Translations under genes and position numbers: made by a program
IMG/VR virus record: IMGVR_UViG_3300020469_000044
Location: 1 to 64,000 of that record
DNA: 64,000 bases
Reading direction: 5' to 3' (one strand)
Source of the DNA: a virus
The notes under the pieces: model-generated
What the model was told of the DNA's origin: nothing
Database searches by the model: none
The model's input: only the letters and a program-made list of their open reading frames with translations
In this document: piece after piece, positions 1-7,977 of the stretch
How the letters are laid out: every line of letters begins with the position of its first letter
How positions within the stretch are numbered: position 1 is the stretch's first letter

Positions 1-1180
1 TACTTGCTCGCATAATATCATCTTGAATAATTCCAAGCATAACATCGGCAGTATGAGAAAGACCTGCAGATTCTGCAATATCGGTCATTGTAATATCTGA
101 AGAGTTGTAACCGCTTCTTGTAATTTGAGTTGCTGTAACGATTAGCCAATTATTACGTATGCCCATTGCTCTTAAATCTTCTGCAATTTGTTTTATTTTC
201 ATATAGGTATTTTCAGTATTTTGATTTCTATAATTTGCTAAAATGTTAATATAATCAATTACGACTGCACCTAATTTAATTCCTTTTTCTTCTTCTATTT
301 GTGAGAGATAGGCTTCAATATCTAACACAGTTGCTTGAGATGTTGGAAACTGTCTAACGTGTAAACTACCAGGAGGAGTAAAGCCATTACCAACTGTTTC
401 AAGTTTTCTTTTAATATAATCTTTGTTCTTTGCCTTTTCAGTATAATCACCAATGTTAATACCTAAAAGGTTTGCGCCTATTCTTTTTACAAATTTATGT
501 GCTGCCATTTCGGCGGTGATAACGGCGGTGTTGGTTCCCATCTTAACAAACTGAGCTGCGTCATTTGCTAAGAAAATAGATTTACCAATATTCTGTTCAC
601 CCGCATAAACTACTAAGTTTCCGCCTTTATCATATCCTCCGCCTAATACTCTATCTAAGAAATTATAACCTGTGCTAACTTTATCAGTTTCTTTTTGATC
701 GTGAGAATCTGCATCAAAAAAGTCAAGGCCTAAATCACTATTAAATGTTAGATTATTTCTTTCATTAATAAGCGTTTTTACTTTATTAATAATATGGTCA
801 GTGTTTTCAGGAGTTACGTTAGTTGTTTTAATAAACTCAATCGTGTCAATAAGAGTTGTATCAAAGTTTCTCCATTTTATCCAAGATTCTGCGGTTGAAG
901 TTAGCCATTCCTCATCATATTGATCGAGGTCTACGTTGAATATTAAGTTAATAATATTGTCATCAACCTTTTCGTTTGCACCTTTTGCATTTTTAACAAG
1001 TAAACTCAATTGGTCTTTAGATGGAGTTTCATTAAATTTCATCCAAAACTTAAGAGAAAGAGTTGATAATATATCAATCTCTTCAGAAGAGTAAAAACCT
1101 GACTTAATAGCTTGTAAATATTTAGGCTTTTCTAATGAAAACCTAAAAAACATTTTTTCGTAATCTTGACTAAATTCCAT
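1..1180 (-). CDS. 41: Replicative DNA helicase, gp41/DnaB family (3' end outside window)
   Basis: ATP-driven hexameric helicase that unwinds the lagging-strand template at the phage fork and partners the gp61 primase. About 393 codons are visible from the ATG at 1180; the C-terminus runs off the window. The N-terminal ~150 residues are the helical domain. A RecA-like core follows, with Walker A GEQNIGKS (about 194-201), Walker B VVIDY (about 306-310), a TATQ sensor (about 349-352) and AESAGLSHTADVM (about 369-381), a stretch typical of DnaB-type motif 4. It lies downstream of a 98-aa ORF and UvsX, matching the T4 order uvsX-40-41. The family call is firm; the gp41 name rests on context. Confidence 0.9.
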   Translation of the reverse strand, partial: MEFSQDYEKMFFRFSLEKPKYLQAIKSGFYSSEEIDILSTLSLKFWMKFNETPSKDQLSLLVKNAKGANEKVDDNIINLIFNVDLDQYDEEWLTSTAESWIKWRNFDTTLIDTIEFIKTTNVTPENTDHIINKVKTLINERNNLTFNSDLGLDFFDADSHDQKETDKVSTGYNFLDRVLGGGYDKGGNLVVYAGEQNIGKSIFLANDAAQFVKMGTNTAVITAEMAAHKFVKRIGANLLGINIGDYTEKAKNKDYIKRKLETVGNGFTPPGSLHVRQFPTSQATVLDIEAYLSQIEEEKGIKLGAVVIDYINILANYRNQNTENTYMKIKQIAEDLRAMGIRNNWLIVTATQITRSGYNSSDITMTDIAESAGLSHTADVMLGIIQDDIMRAS

Positions 1181-1185
1181 ATTAA

Positions 1186-1482
1186 TTATTCAAACGGGTT
1201 ATTTATAATCTTATATGACTCCTTGCCCTTTGTTTCATTTACTGGTGTAATATAACCTTCTTTAACTAATTCTGCTAAAGCTTCATCAACCCTCTCAGGG
1301 TCTGCATTCTTTAAATGATATTTCATACTGGCATGTTTTGTAAAATTATGATTAGTATCTCCTATATGCCTTCTTATTTTTTCATATAAAATATCAAATC
1401 CATCTGGATAAGAAGGTAGTGTCTCATGTATTCCTAAAATATATTTAATAGGAAGTTTATCTTCATTTAATTGTAAACTCAT
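1186..1482 (-). CDS. Hypothetical protein between UvsX and gp41
   Basis: 98 aa, function not recognised. Its ATG overlaps the end of uvsX and it ends 5 nt before the helicase start, so the three are probably translationally coupled. The middle (RIGD-like basic helix, then PERVDEALAELVKEGYITP at about residues 61-79) reads like a small helix-turn-helix or winged-helix fold: helix, helix, then a beta hairpin near the C-terminus. It occupies the position of T4 gene 40, but I see no sequence reason to call it gp40. It may be a helicase-loading or DNA-binding accessory protein; that is inference from position only. Confidence 0.7.
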   Translation of the reverse strand: MSLQLNEDKLPIKYILGIHETLPSYPDGFDILYEKIRRHIGDTNHNFTKHASMKYHLKNADPERVDEALAELVKEGYITPVNETKGKESYKIINNPFE

Positions 1483-2594
1483 TCTACTGTTTCTTCTAAT
1501 ATTTCGTCAACATCAACATCTTGTGAAACATCATTATAATTAAATAATGGCTGAATGTGCTCATTGATTTTTTCAAGTACTTCTTTTGTAAATACCTTTT
1601 CGGTAAAGAAGTCTTTATTTGAGACTGGCTTATCTAAGTGCTTGCAAATCCAAGTTCTTGAAGTTGCTTTAAGTTCAGGTTTTCCATTTTTATCAAAGCT
1701 TCCTCTATCAACTCCGCAAACATCCCATGAAACATATTGTTCAAGGCCTACGTAAGGATTCATTCCTTGAGTAAAGTGTAAGTGAAATTTAATTGGAGTT
1801 GGTTTTGCAAATCTGTTTTTGTTTGGTTTTGCCGTAACTATAATTCCTGTTTTCTCAGTACCTTCTTTAAGTTGTGCTTTATTTAAGAATAAAACAATTG
1901 ATGCTGCATATTCAGGACCTGTACCTCCACCTGCAATTTGCTGTGCAATAAAGCCTTGTGTCATATAGGTATGGTTAGTAAATAGGAAAGGTATTTTAAG
2001 ATCTGCAAGAGGTGTCATAATAATTCTAAAAATAGATTTAAGAATTTTTGCTCTTGTCATATCTGCCTTTTCACTACCACTGACCGCATCATTAATTTCT
2101 TTCTGAGTTGCTAAGTTTCCAGCACTGTCAAGAATAATCATAACCTTAGGTACTGTGCCACCTGTTCTTTTTACTTCTTGCATCTTAGTCGTGATCGTTG
2201 TGATCGAATGTCTAAAATCCTGTACAGTATTTACTGGTTGATAATTAACTTTTGATAAATCAATTCCAAACTTTGTCATTAATTGCTTATCAACGGCAGC
2301 TTCACTATCATAAAAAATAACATTGTAACCCATGTCAATTGCACGTTTTACGCTATTTAATATAAGGAAAGTTTTACCTGTGCCGGAAGGACCAGCTAAT
2401 GCACAGGTTCTACTGTTTGGCCATCCACCAAATAAGCTACCACTTACACATGCATTTAAATGATAATTACCAGTGTCAATATATTCTGTAACTTCACTAA
2501 AATCACTATTCTCCATTACACTACCTAATGGATTTATACTTGCTAACTCAGCGTTAATATCACTGAAATTAAATTCAACTTTTTTCTTTGCCAT
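1479..2594 (-). CDS. uvsX: UvsX, RecA-like recombinase
   Basis: Strand-exchange protein for phage recombination and recombination-dependent replication; works with UvsY (25854-26297) and gp32. 371 aa, close to T4 UvsX (391 aa). Walker A GPSGTGKT is at about 68-75 and Walker B VMIILDSAG at about 151-159. The following QIAGGGTGPEYAASIVLFL stretch fits the DNA-binding loop region of RecA-type proteins. The C-terminus is acidic (DVDVDEILEETVE), as is common in RecA-family regulation. Start at the ATG at 2594, which overlaps the upstream 65-aa ORF by about 20 nt. Confidence 0.93.
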   Translation of the reverse strand: MAKKKVEFNFSDINAELASINPLGSVMENSDFSEVTEYIDTGNYHLNACVSGSLFGGWPNSRTCALAGPSGTGKTFLILNSVKRAIDMGYNVIFYDSEAAVDKQLMTKFGIDLSKVNYQPVNTVQDFRHSITTITTKMQEVKRTGGTVPKVMIILDSAGNLATQKEINDAVSGSEKADMTRAKILKSIFRIIMTPLADLKIPFLFTNHTYMTQGFIAQQIAGGGTGPEYAASIVLFLNKAQLKEGTEKTGIIVTAKPNKNRFAKPTPIKFHLHFTQGMNPYVGLEQYVSWDVCGVDRGSFDKNGKPELKATSRTWICKHLDKPVSNKDFFTEKVFTKEVLEKINEHIQPLFNYNDVSQDVDVDEILEETVE

Positions 2595-2772
2595 CGTTTT
2601 TTCTTATTTTTTCAAATAAAGCTTGTTCTTTATTTCTTATTTTTTCTAATCTTTCTACAAGTACCTGAGCTCTATCTTTAATTTCTTCCATGTGTTTTTT
2701 TAACACATTAAATTCACTCTGTACTTTAATGTATTCCTTTAAGATCTTTTCTTCTTGCTTACTTAGTTCCAT
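2575..2772 (-). CDS. Small coiled-coil protein upstream of UvsX
   Basis: 65 aa, not recognised. Almost entirely charged heptad-like sequence (Lys, Glu, Leu and Ile rich), so a single long helix or coiled coil is expected. The C-terminal coding region overlaps the uvsX start by 20 nt, which suggests coupled translation. It could be a small dimerisation or recombination accessory factor; nothing in the sequence shows which. Confidence 0.55.
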   Translation of the reverse strand: MELSKQEEKILKEYIKVQSEFNVLKKHMEEIKDRAQVLVERLEKIRNKEQALFEKIRKNDGKEKS

Positions 2773-2875
2773 CTTTTTTTATTTTATTAAAAAGTTTTCT
2801 TATATGTTCTCCTAAATCATAATTGTTTGGGAATTTTCTTATAAGTTTTTTTATTTTTTCTTCTAAATTTTTCAT
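2759..2875 (-). CDS. Possible 38-aa basic small ORF
   Basis: ATG at 2875 to TAA at 2759-2761; starts MKNLEEKIKKLIRKF, lysine rich and probably helical. It fills the gap between the polymerase C-terminal gene (ends 2878) and the 65-aa ORF (starts 2772), overlapping the latter by 14 nt. That tight end-to-start packing is typical of real genes here. There is no ribosome binding site and no recognisable family, so this remains a candidate. Confidence 0.35.
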   Translation of the reverse strand: MKNLEEKIKKLIRKFPNNYDLGEHIRKLFNKIKKDGTK

Positions 2876-2877
2876 GT

Positions 2878-4086
2878 TTAAAATAACGCGCTAGCGTAAA
2901 TTAAGTTAGTATCTAATTCTTGTAGGCCGATAGCCTTAAGAACTCTATTAATAGGATCGACCATACATTTCTCAAATTGAGTATCGTAATCGATTTCAGG
3001 TGCTATCTCATATGGATGTTCGCCTGGTAAATATGCAAATGTATCGCAGATAGGATGTTTTGTATTATAGATCCTGAGCTTTTCACCATTTGCTATCATC
3101 TTATACTTGTTCTTGTATTTGGAATTATTGTTTAATAGATAGTTGTAAAAACCTGCTGCCTTTACATTTGGTGGACATTTAAGTCCGATTTGAAATTCTT
3201 TATTATCGTCAATAATATACTGTTGAATATTATTAGTTCTTCTATTAAAAGAAATATCGTCTATATTTACAAGCTTAAATTCAGTTTTGCATTTTTTTAG
3301 GAACTGTACCATTTCTTGTAATTCAGTTGGACCTGGCTTTGTTCCCTTTATAAACAATAACTTAAGTGCTTCTACTAATTTTTGTCTTGCAAATAATGGA
3401 GTAGAACTTTGAATAGTATCGTAGCCAATTGTCTTAATCTTTTTAAGAGAAGGGTGTCTATCTTTTACAGAAAGCTTATCTTCCCATGCAATATCTTGGA
3501 TATACTTTTTCTTTTTCATCCAAATACCTGAGTATGCAATAGATTCTAGTTCAAATACTAAGAAATTATCAGTATTGTGGACAGTTGCATATTTTTTCAT
3601 TGCTAAAGAAATAAATTCCTTAATTCTACGGTTGTAAACTTCTAATGTGAATGTTGTAACATCCATTTTTTTAGACTCATCTAGCCATTCAACAGAATCA
3701 TACATTTCACCAAATTGTACATAGTTAGAATCTGTATCTATGTAAATAACAGATGGCTTATGTAATTTGCCTTTTACCTTGATTCCAAGGTCTTCGTGTA
3801 ATTTAGTATCTTTATGCCAAAATTCATTAAAGTACTTATTTAATACTGTTTCTGAATAAAGTATTGCATTTTGACCTTGAAGAGTAATAGATTCTGCAAT
3901 ATTAATATCGAAGAAGTGAAACCACTTGTTACCAAATGCACCATAAATACTATTTAATGATAGCTTAACGGCTTGTTCATACGCCGTATATTTATTGCTC
4001 ATTATTTCATACTTATCGGCAAGAGCCTCTAATTCTTCTATAGATAAATTATCTATATTATCTTTTGCAGTTTCTAATACTTCCAT
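2878..4086 (-). CDS. 43B: DNA polymerase gp43, C-terminal half (fingers, palm motif C, thumb)
   Basis: Family B replicative polymerase fragment, 402 aa. It carries motif B as K41 and NSIYG (45-49), motif C as DTDS (117-120, the second catalytic aspartate pair) and a lysine-rich KKKKY stretch (about 182-186). It lacks the exonuclease domain and motif A, which are on a separate gene at 7978-9378. Its first ~35 residues are a charged helix matching the fingers helix before motif B in T4 gp43, so the break falls inside the fingers. The clamp gene ends 3 nt upstream. The C-terminal IYASALF may be a clamp-binding tail. An active polymerase needs both halves to assemble. Confidence 0.9.
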   Translation of the reverse strand: MEVLETAKDNIDNLSIEELEALADKYEIMSNKYTAYEQAVKLSLNSIYGAFGNKWFHFFDINIAESITLQGQNAILYSETVLNKYFNEFWHKDTKLHEDLGIKVKGKLHKPSVIYIDTDSNYVQFGEMYDSVEWLDESKKMDVTTFTLEVYNRRIKEFISLAMKKYATVHNTDNFLVFELESIAYSGIWMKKKKYIQDIAWEDKLSVKDRHPSLKKIKTIGYDTIQSSTPLFARQKLVEALKLLFIKGTKPGPTELQEMVQFLKKCKTEFKLVNIDDISFNRRTNNIQQYIIDDNKEFQIGLKCPPNVKAAGFYNYLLNNNSKYKNKYKMIANGEKLRIYNTKHPICDTFAYLPGEHPYEIAPEIDYDTQFEKCMVDPINRVLKAIGLQELDTNLIYASALF

Positions 4087-4089
4087 ATA

Positions 4090-4833
4090 TTATGCAGTTT
4101 GACAAGTTGAAATTGTCAATAAAGTTTCTGACTCATTAGAATCAAAGACTACTTTATTAGAAGATACATGTACATTATACTCTTCTTTATCTAAAAGAGA
4201 AAGATATTTTTTATATAATGTTGCATTTCCATCTCCATCTGCATTTTGACTTACAATAACGTTAAACGTTTTACCTTTTACTTCAACTCCTTGGCCATTT
4301 GATTTAATATCGAATGTCTCATCTTTTTCAAGATTAAATAAAGATTTAAGTTTATTAATAGTATGATTATCAATTGGAAATTGAAATGAACCTTCTTCTT
4401 TTGCAAAAATTGCATTAATTTGTTCAGAAGTTAAATCTTTAAAACCAAGAGATGGTTCAGAACATGCTAATGTAATTTCTAACTCATCATTATAAATTCT
4501 AAATGTAGAAGCGACTAAATCTTGTTCGTTTTCTATAAACTCAATTTCACACCTAATTGCGTCATGTTCAAATTGTTTAAATGCTTCAATAATTCTACCT
4601 GCATCAAAGAAAGCAACTTTAAGTTCTTTATTTAATTGAGGAACTTCATTTGTTTGAAAGATGCTTTCAAAAGGAACTGAGTGGTGTTTTACAGCGTCTC
4701 TTTGTGGTAAATATGCTGTAGAAATAACTTGACCATCTTTAATTTTGAAATAGATAAACGAATCTATCAATTTTAACCTATTAACAAAACTTGTAAATGC
4801 ATGTTGGTCTATGCGATCTATTTGTAATTTCAT
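4090..4833 (-). CDS. 45: Sliding clamp, gp45-like
   Basis: Processivity clamp for the phage polymerase and, in T4, also the activator of late transcription. 247 aa against 228 in T4. The similarity I can see is diffuse: an N-terminal MKLQIDRIDQHAFTSFVNRL opening like other clamps, alternating beta strands, and no catalytic motif. The call relies strongly on position, 3 nt ahead of the polymerase C-terminal gene and behind its own promoter (TATAAATA on the minus strand, 4859-4866) and the nrdA terminator. No clamp loader (gp44/62) is visible in the window. Confidence 0.7.
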   Translation of the reverse strand: MKLQIDRIDQHAFTSFVNRLKLIDSFIYFKIKDGQVISTAYLPQRDAVKHHSVPFESIFQTNEVPQLNKELKVAFFDAGRIIEAFKQFEHDAIRCEIEFIENEQDLVASTFRIYNDELEITLACSEPSLGFKDLTSEQINAIFAKEEGSFQFPIDNHTINKLKSLFNLEKDETFDIKSNGQGVEVKGKTFNVIVSQNADGDGNATLYKKYLSLLDKEEYNVHVSSNKVVFDSNESETLLTISTCQTA

Positions 4834-4858
4834 TCTAAATAATTTATTTGTATTTAAA

Positions 4859-4866
4859 TATTTATA
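4859..4866 (-). promoter_or_regulatory. Candidate promoter upstream of the clamp gene
   Basis: The minus strand reads TATAAATA, identical to the T4 late promoter core, 26 nt ahead of the clamp ATG and just after the nrdA terminator. It would start a clamp plus polymerase-C transcript. Inferred from the motif only. Confidence 0.5.
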
Positions 4867-4903
4867 TGTAATAAACTAATAATGTTTCAGAAAAAATATT
4901 AAG

Positions 4904-4936
4904 TAAAAAGAGGGAGAGTAGCGAACTTCTCCCTCT
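4904..4936 (-). terminator. Rho-independent terminator after nrdA
   Basis: A 9-bp perfect stem (AGAGGGAGA at 4909-4917 with TCTCCCTCT at 4928-4936), a 10-nt loop, then a U run on the minus strand (A run at 4905-4909). It separates nrdAB from the clamp and polymerase-C genes. Confidence 0.85.
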
Positions 4937-4991
4937 AACTTCCGTAATTAAACGGTCCTAAAGCGTGGCCACATAAAGCGCCACACTGCTT
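4937..4991 (-). other. Structured 3' untranslated segment of nrdA
   Basis: Between the nrdA stop and the terminator there are two further hairpins on the minus strand: an AAAGC/GCTTT stem enclosing GTGGC/GCCAC, and CCGT-TTAATT-ACGG. The plus strand contains AACGGTCCTAA, a sequence also present in the conserved helix 68-69 region of 23S rRNA. It is GC-richer than the surroundings. Function unknown; perhaps an RNA-stabilising 3' end. Confidence 0.4.
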
Positions 4992-6827
4992 TTAGCCATC
5001 GCATGATACGCAATCTTCGCTAGTAGCACTTGAGGCAATGTCACCTCGTAATACACTTTCAGTTCTCATATAATAGAGAGTCTTAATACCTTGTTTATAG
5101 GCTTCTAAATGTACCATATTAATAAACTTTGGGCTTGTTGTATTTGGAAATGCAAGGTTAAGACTACATGATTGATCGATATACTGTTGTCTGACGCCTG
5201 CCTGTTTTACAAGTTCAAGTTGATTAATTTCTTTAAATGTCTTAAATACTTCCTTTGCTTCAACCCATTTAGTTTTTTCCATTGCATCAAACTTTTCCCA
5301 TTCTGATTTTAAAATAACCTTACCTCCCCACATATTATGTTCAATCATATAGTCATCGATAAAATCTAAACCATAAATAGAACCATTATCTTCAAGAATC
5401 TTATTCCATACTGCATCTGTATTTCTATCAATTTTTTCTAAGAATTTTTCTAGTGAAATATTTTTTCTAATAAATGTACCTTTAGAAGTTTGTTCAGTAA
5501 ATACATTTGCTGCCCATGGCTCAATACCTGGGCTAACATTACCGCTTAGTTTAGAATTAGTTACTGTTGGAGCTACTGCTCTTAGGTGTGTGTTTCTCAT
5601 ACCCGTGCCGACGCACCATAGTGGTTCTCCATATTCTACTGCAAGTTCTCTACTTGCCGCTTCACTCTCTAATTTAATTTGAGAAAATATCTTTCTTGTT
5701 TCAAACTGTGCAGCTATGCCTTCAAATGGAATACCTCTTTCTTGTAGATATGTATGCCAACCTAAGACACCAAGTCCAAGTGCTCTACTTTTATCAGCAG
5801 AACGTATTGAGTTCTCAAAACCTTGTCTAAATTTAGCTTTTTGAATAAACTCTTCCATAACTCCATCAAGAAACCAAGTTGCAGTTCTTATAAGATCTGT
5901 ATTTTTCCACTCATCGTATTTTACAAGATTCAATGAACTTAGACAACATATGAAACTATGATTTTCATCAGTGTGTAATGTAATTTCACTACATATATTT
6001 GTCATATAAACTTTTAAACCATTTTTAGTATATGCTTCAGGATTGGCTCTATTAACATTCCCTTTATACATTATGTATGGTTCTCCAGTGGCTTTACGTT
6101 TTTTAATTAAGGCTGTCCAACGTTTTCTGGCTTCTTTATCACCATCTTGTATTTTTTGCATATAACTATCACTAATTACTACACATTGATGCATATTTAA
6201 ACATTGTCTATTTACATCTCCTTTTGGTTCTCTAATTTCTAACCAATCCCAATAATCATCATGTTCAATATCTATATTTACTGATGCTGCTCCTCTTCTT
6301 ACTGCACCTTGATTTGTAGCAAGAATTGTACTATCGTAAATTTTACAAAATGGCACGACTCCATCTGAAGTTCCATTGTCTGTAATTTCAGCGCCTGCTG
6401 GTCTAATTTGATTTACGCCAATTCCAACTCCACCTCCATTCTTTGCAAGTAACATCATTTCAAGATTCTTCTTTCCTATATCGTGAATAGAATCTGCGAC
6501 ATCAATTCCAAAACAAGAAATTGGCAATCCTCTTTCTGTACCGGTATTTGATAATACTGGAGAAGCAAGATTTAACCAACCTTTCCAAATATAATCAAAA
6601 AACTTACTTGCCATTTCTGGTCTTTTAAGTCTTTTTGCAATAGTTGTTGCGACTCTCCAATATGCATCTTTAGGAGTTTCTCCTAACATACAATATCCTT
6701 TTGAAATAGTCTTTAAATAAATTTCAGTGTGTCCCCAAACTGGATAGTCTGAGCCTCTTTCCCAACCTAGTTCTTCGGCTATTTTGTCTGCCTTAGGCGA
6801 GCTTTCTTTTTCAATAAATAGTTCCAT
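4992..6827 (-). CDS. nrdA: Ribonucleotide reductase large subunit, class I NrdA
   Basis: Reduces ribonucleoside diphosphates to supply dNTPs for phage DNA. 611 aa, shorter than E. coli (761) because it has no N-terminal ATP-cone, so dATP inhibition is probably lost. Visible landmarks are SNTGTERGLPISCFG (first substrate-site Cys), NGGGVGIGVNQIRP, the catalytic NICSEI (Cys and Glu), CCLSSLNL (partner redox Cys), and a C-terminal DCVSC pair that shuttles electrons from thioredoxin or glutaredoxin. It starts 11 nt after nrdB ends, so nrdB-nrdA form one transcript closed by the terminator at 4904-4936. The pair sits between the two polymerase halves, which is unusual. Confidence 0.95.
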   Translation of the reverse strand: MELFIEKESSPKADKIAEELGWERGSDYPVWGHTEIYLKTISKGYCMLGETPKDAYWRVATTIAKRLKRPEMASKFFDYIWKGWLNLASPVLSNTGTERGLPISCFGIDVADSIHDIGKKNLEMMLLAKNGGGVGIGVNQIRPAGAEITDNGTSDGVVPFCKIYDSTILATNQGAVRRGAASVNIDIEHDDYWDWLEIREPKGDVNRQCLNMHQCVVISDSYMQKIQDGDKEARKRWTALIKKRKATGEPYIMYKGNVNRANPEAYTKNGLKVYMTNICSEITLHTDENHSFICCLSSLNLVKYDEWKNTDLIRTATWFLDGVMEEFIQKAKFRQGFENSIRSADKSRALGLGVLGWHTYLQERGIPFEGIAAQFETRKIFSQIKLESEAASRELAVEYGEPLWCVGTGMRNTHLRAVAPTVTNSKLSGNVSPGIEPWAANVFTEQTSKGTFIRKNISLEKFLEKIDRNTDAVWNKILEDNGSIYGLDFIDDYMIEHNMWGGKVILKSEWEKFDAMEKTKWVEAKEVFKTFKEINQLELVKQAGVRQQYIDQSCSLNLAFPNTTSPKFINMVHLEAYKQGIKTLYYMRTESVLRGDIASSATSEDCVSCDG

Positions 6828-6838
6828 GGTTTTAGTGT

Positions 6839-7837
6839 TTAAAAAATTGCTTCTTCATCCCAAACTTCATCTTCGCCTGCTTTAGAATAAGCGGTTGGCC
6901 TAATTGCAAAAAAGTCAGTATGTTCTACTCCTCCTGTTAAATGATAAAACCAGTCAAGTTCTTTTGCTGATTTTCCATCAAACTCAAAATGTTGTTCATA
7001 TCCTAATTCAATAAGCTTTTCATTAGCTCTTCTTGAAATAAAGTTTTTAAGGTCATATGCTTTAAGGTTTTCTAGGTCTCCCATTTCAAATATCTTATCA
7101 ATAAAATCATGTTCCATTTGAACCATGATTTCTGCAGCCTTAACTACGCTATCTTTAACTTCTTCTCTAAGTTCTGGATATTCATCGCACATTTGTCTAA
7201 ATAACTTGCAACCCATTTTTGAATGCAATGACTCATCTCTAACTGACCACTTCATTTGTTGACCAATTCCTTTTAAAAGGTTTCTCATTTGAAAAGAATA
7301 TAAAACTGCAAATGAACTATATAATGAAACTCCTTCTGCAAATGCTGAAAAAATTGCTAAACTTCTAGCAACTTTTCTTCTTGCATTTGGCTTTTCAGCA
7401 AGATCTTCGTGAGTATAGTCCGTGTCAACTCCTGAAAGATGCTCAAATTTATTTGCCATTGTAGGTTCATGTAAAAATGCAGCAAAATCTTCAAGTCCTA
7501 AAGTTTCATTTAAATAAGAATATGCTGTTGCGTGTATTGTTTCTTGACTACCAAAAATTATAGCCATTTGTTTTATCTCATGTTTTGGAAACCAATTTGT
7601 CACCATTGTTGTCCAATAATCACTAACTGCACATTCAGTTTGAGCAAATCCTAAAAGAATATTACCTACAAGATTTCTCTCATGTGGCATTAAATTTTCT
7701 TTCCAATCTTTTATATCTCCTTGCATTGGTATTTCAGTATGTAGCCAAAATGCTTGAGCTTGTGGTAACCATCCTTCTGTATAATATTCTGGATATTCAA
7801 ATGGTTTGTATTCTATACGTTCTTCAAATATATTCAT
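6839..7837 (-). CDS. nrdB: Ribonucleotide reductase small subunit, class I NrdB
   Basis: Di-iron protein that makes the tyrosyl radical used by NrdA. 332 aa. The metal ligands can be followed as Glu/Asp in QTECAVSDYW, ETIH, FAEGVSLY and RDESLH. The radical tyrosine is expected in ATAYSYL just after ETIH. The C-terminal acidic tail (DEVWDEEAIF) is the usual NrdA-binding peptide. It precedes nrdA in the transcript, the reverse of the common nrdA-nrdB order. The start is preceded by an A/T leader with no Shine-Dalgarno. Confidence 0.95.
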   Translation of the reverse strand: MNIFEERIEYKPFEYPEYYTEGWLPQAQAFWLHTEIPMQGDIKDWKENLMPHERNLVGNILLGFAQTECAVSDYWTTMVTNWFPKHEIKQMAIIFGSQETIHATAYSYLNETLGLEDFAAFLHEPTMANKFEHLSGVDTDYTHEDLAEKPNARRKVARSLAIFSAFAEGVSLYSSFAVLYSFQMRNLLKGIGQQMKWSVRDESLHSKMGCKLFRQMCDEYPELREEVKDSVVKAAEIMVQMEHDFIDKIFEMGDLENLKAYDLKNFISRRANEKLIELGYEQHFEFDGKSAKELDWFYHLTGGVEHTDFFAIRPTAYSKAGEDEVWDEEAIF

Positions 7838-7895
7838 TTTTTATTAAATTTTTAATTAATACACACTATCTAACTATTACGCTGAAAGTTATTTA

Positions 7896-7928
7896 AAACT
7901 AAAAAATAGCCGAATGACTATTTAGTTT
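7896..7928 (-). other. AT-rich hairpin in the nrdB leader
   Basis: An imperfect stem pairs AAACTAAA and ATAG with CTAT and TTTAGTTT, ending in a short U run on the minus strand. It lies between the GATATATAA motif (7949-7957) and nrdB. It could be a weak terminator for the polymerase N-terminal gene or a leader structure. Confidence 0.35.
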
Positions 7929-7948
7929 AAGTTGCGTTGATTTATAAA

Positions 7949-7957
7949 TTATATATC
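7949..7957 (-). promoter_or_regulatory. GATATATAA motif, candidate promoter for nrdBA
   Basis: The minus strand reads GATATATAA, the same motif that precedes many late genes in this window. It is 112 nt ahead of the nrdB ATG and 21 nt after the polymerase N-terminal stop. Confidence 0.4.
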
Positions 7958-7977
7958 TTGCAACTCTTTTAAGATGG

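Noticed and set aside
1555-1755. Plus-strand ORFs across the window (for example 1555-1755, 27620-27946, 28169-28447)
   Set aside because: All sit opposite minus-strand genes with strong motifs. Their translations are low-complexity Ser/Leu/Phe-rich shadow frames, and none has a promoter or leader of its own.
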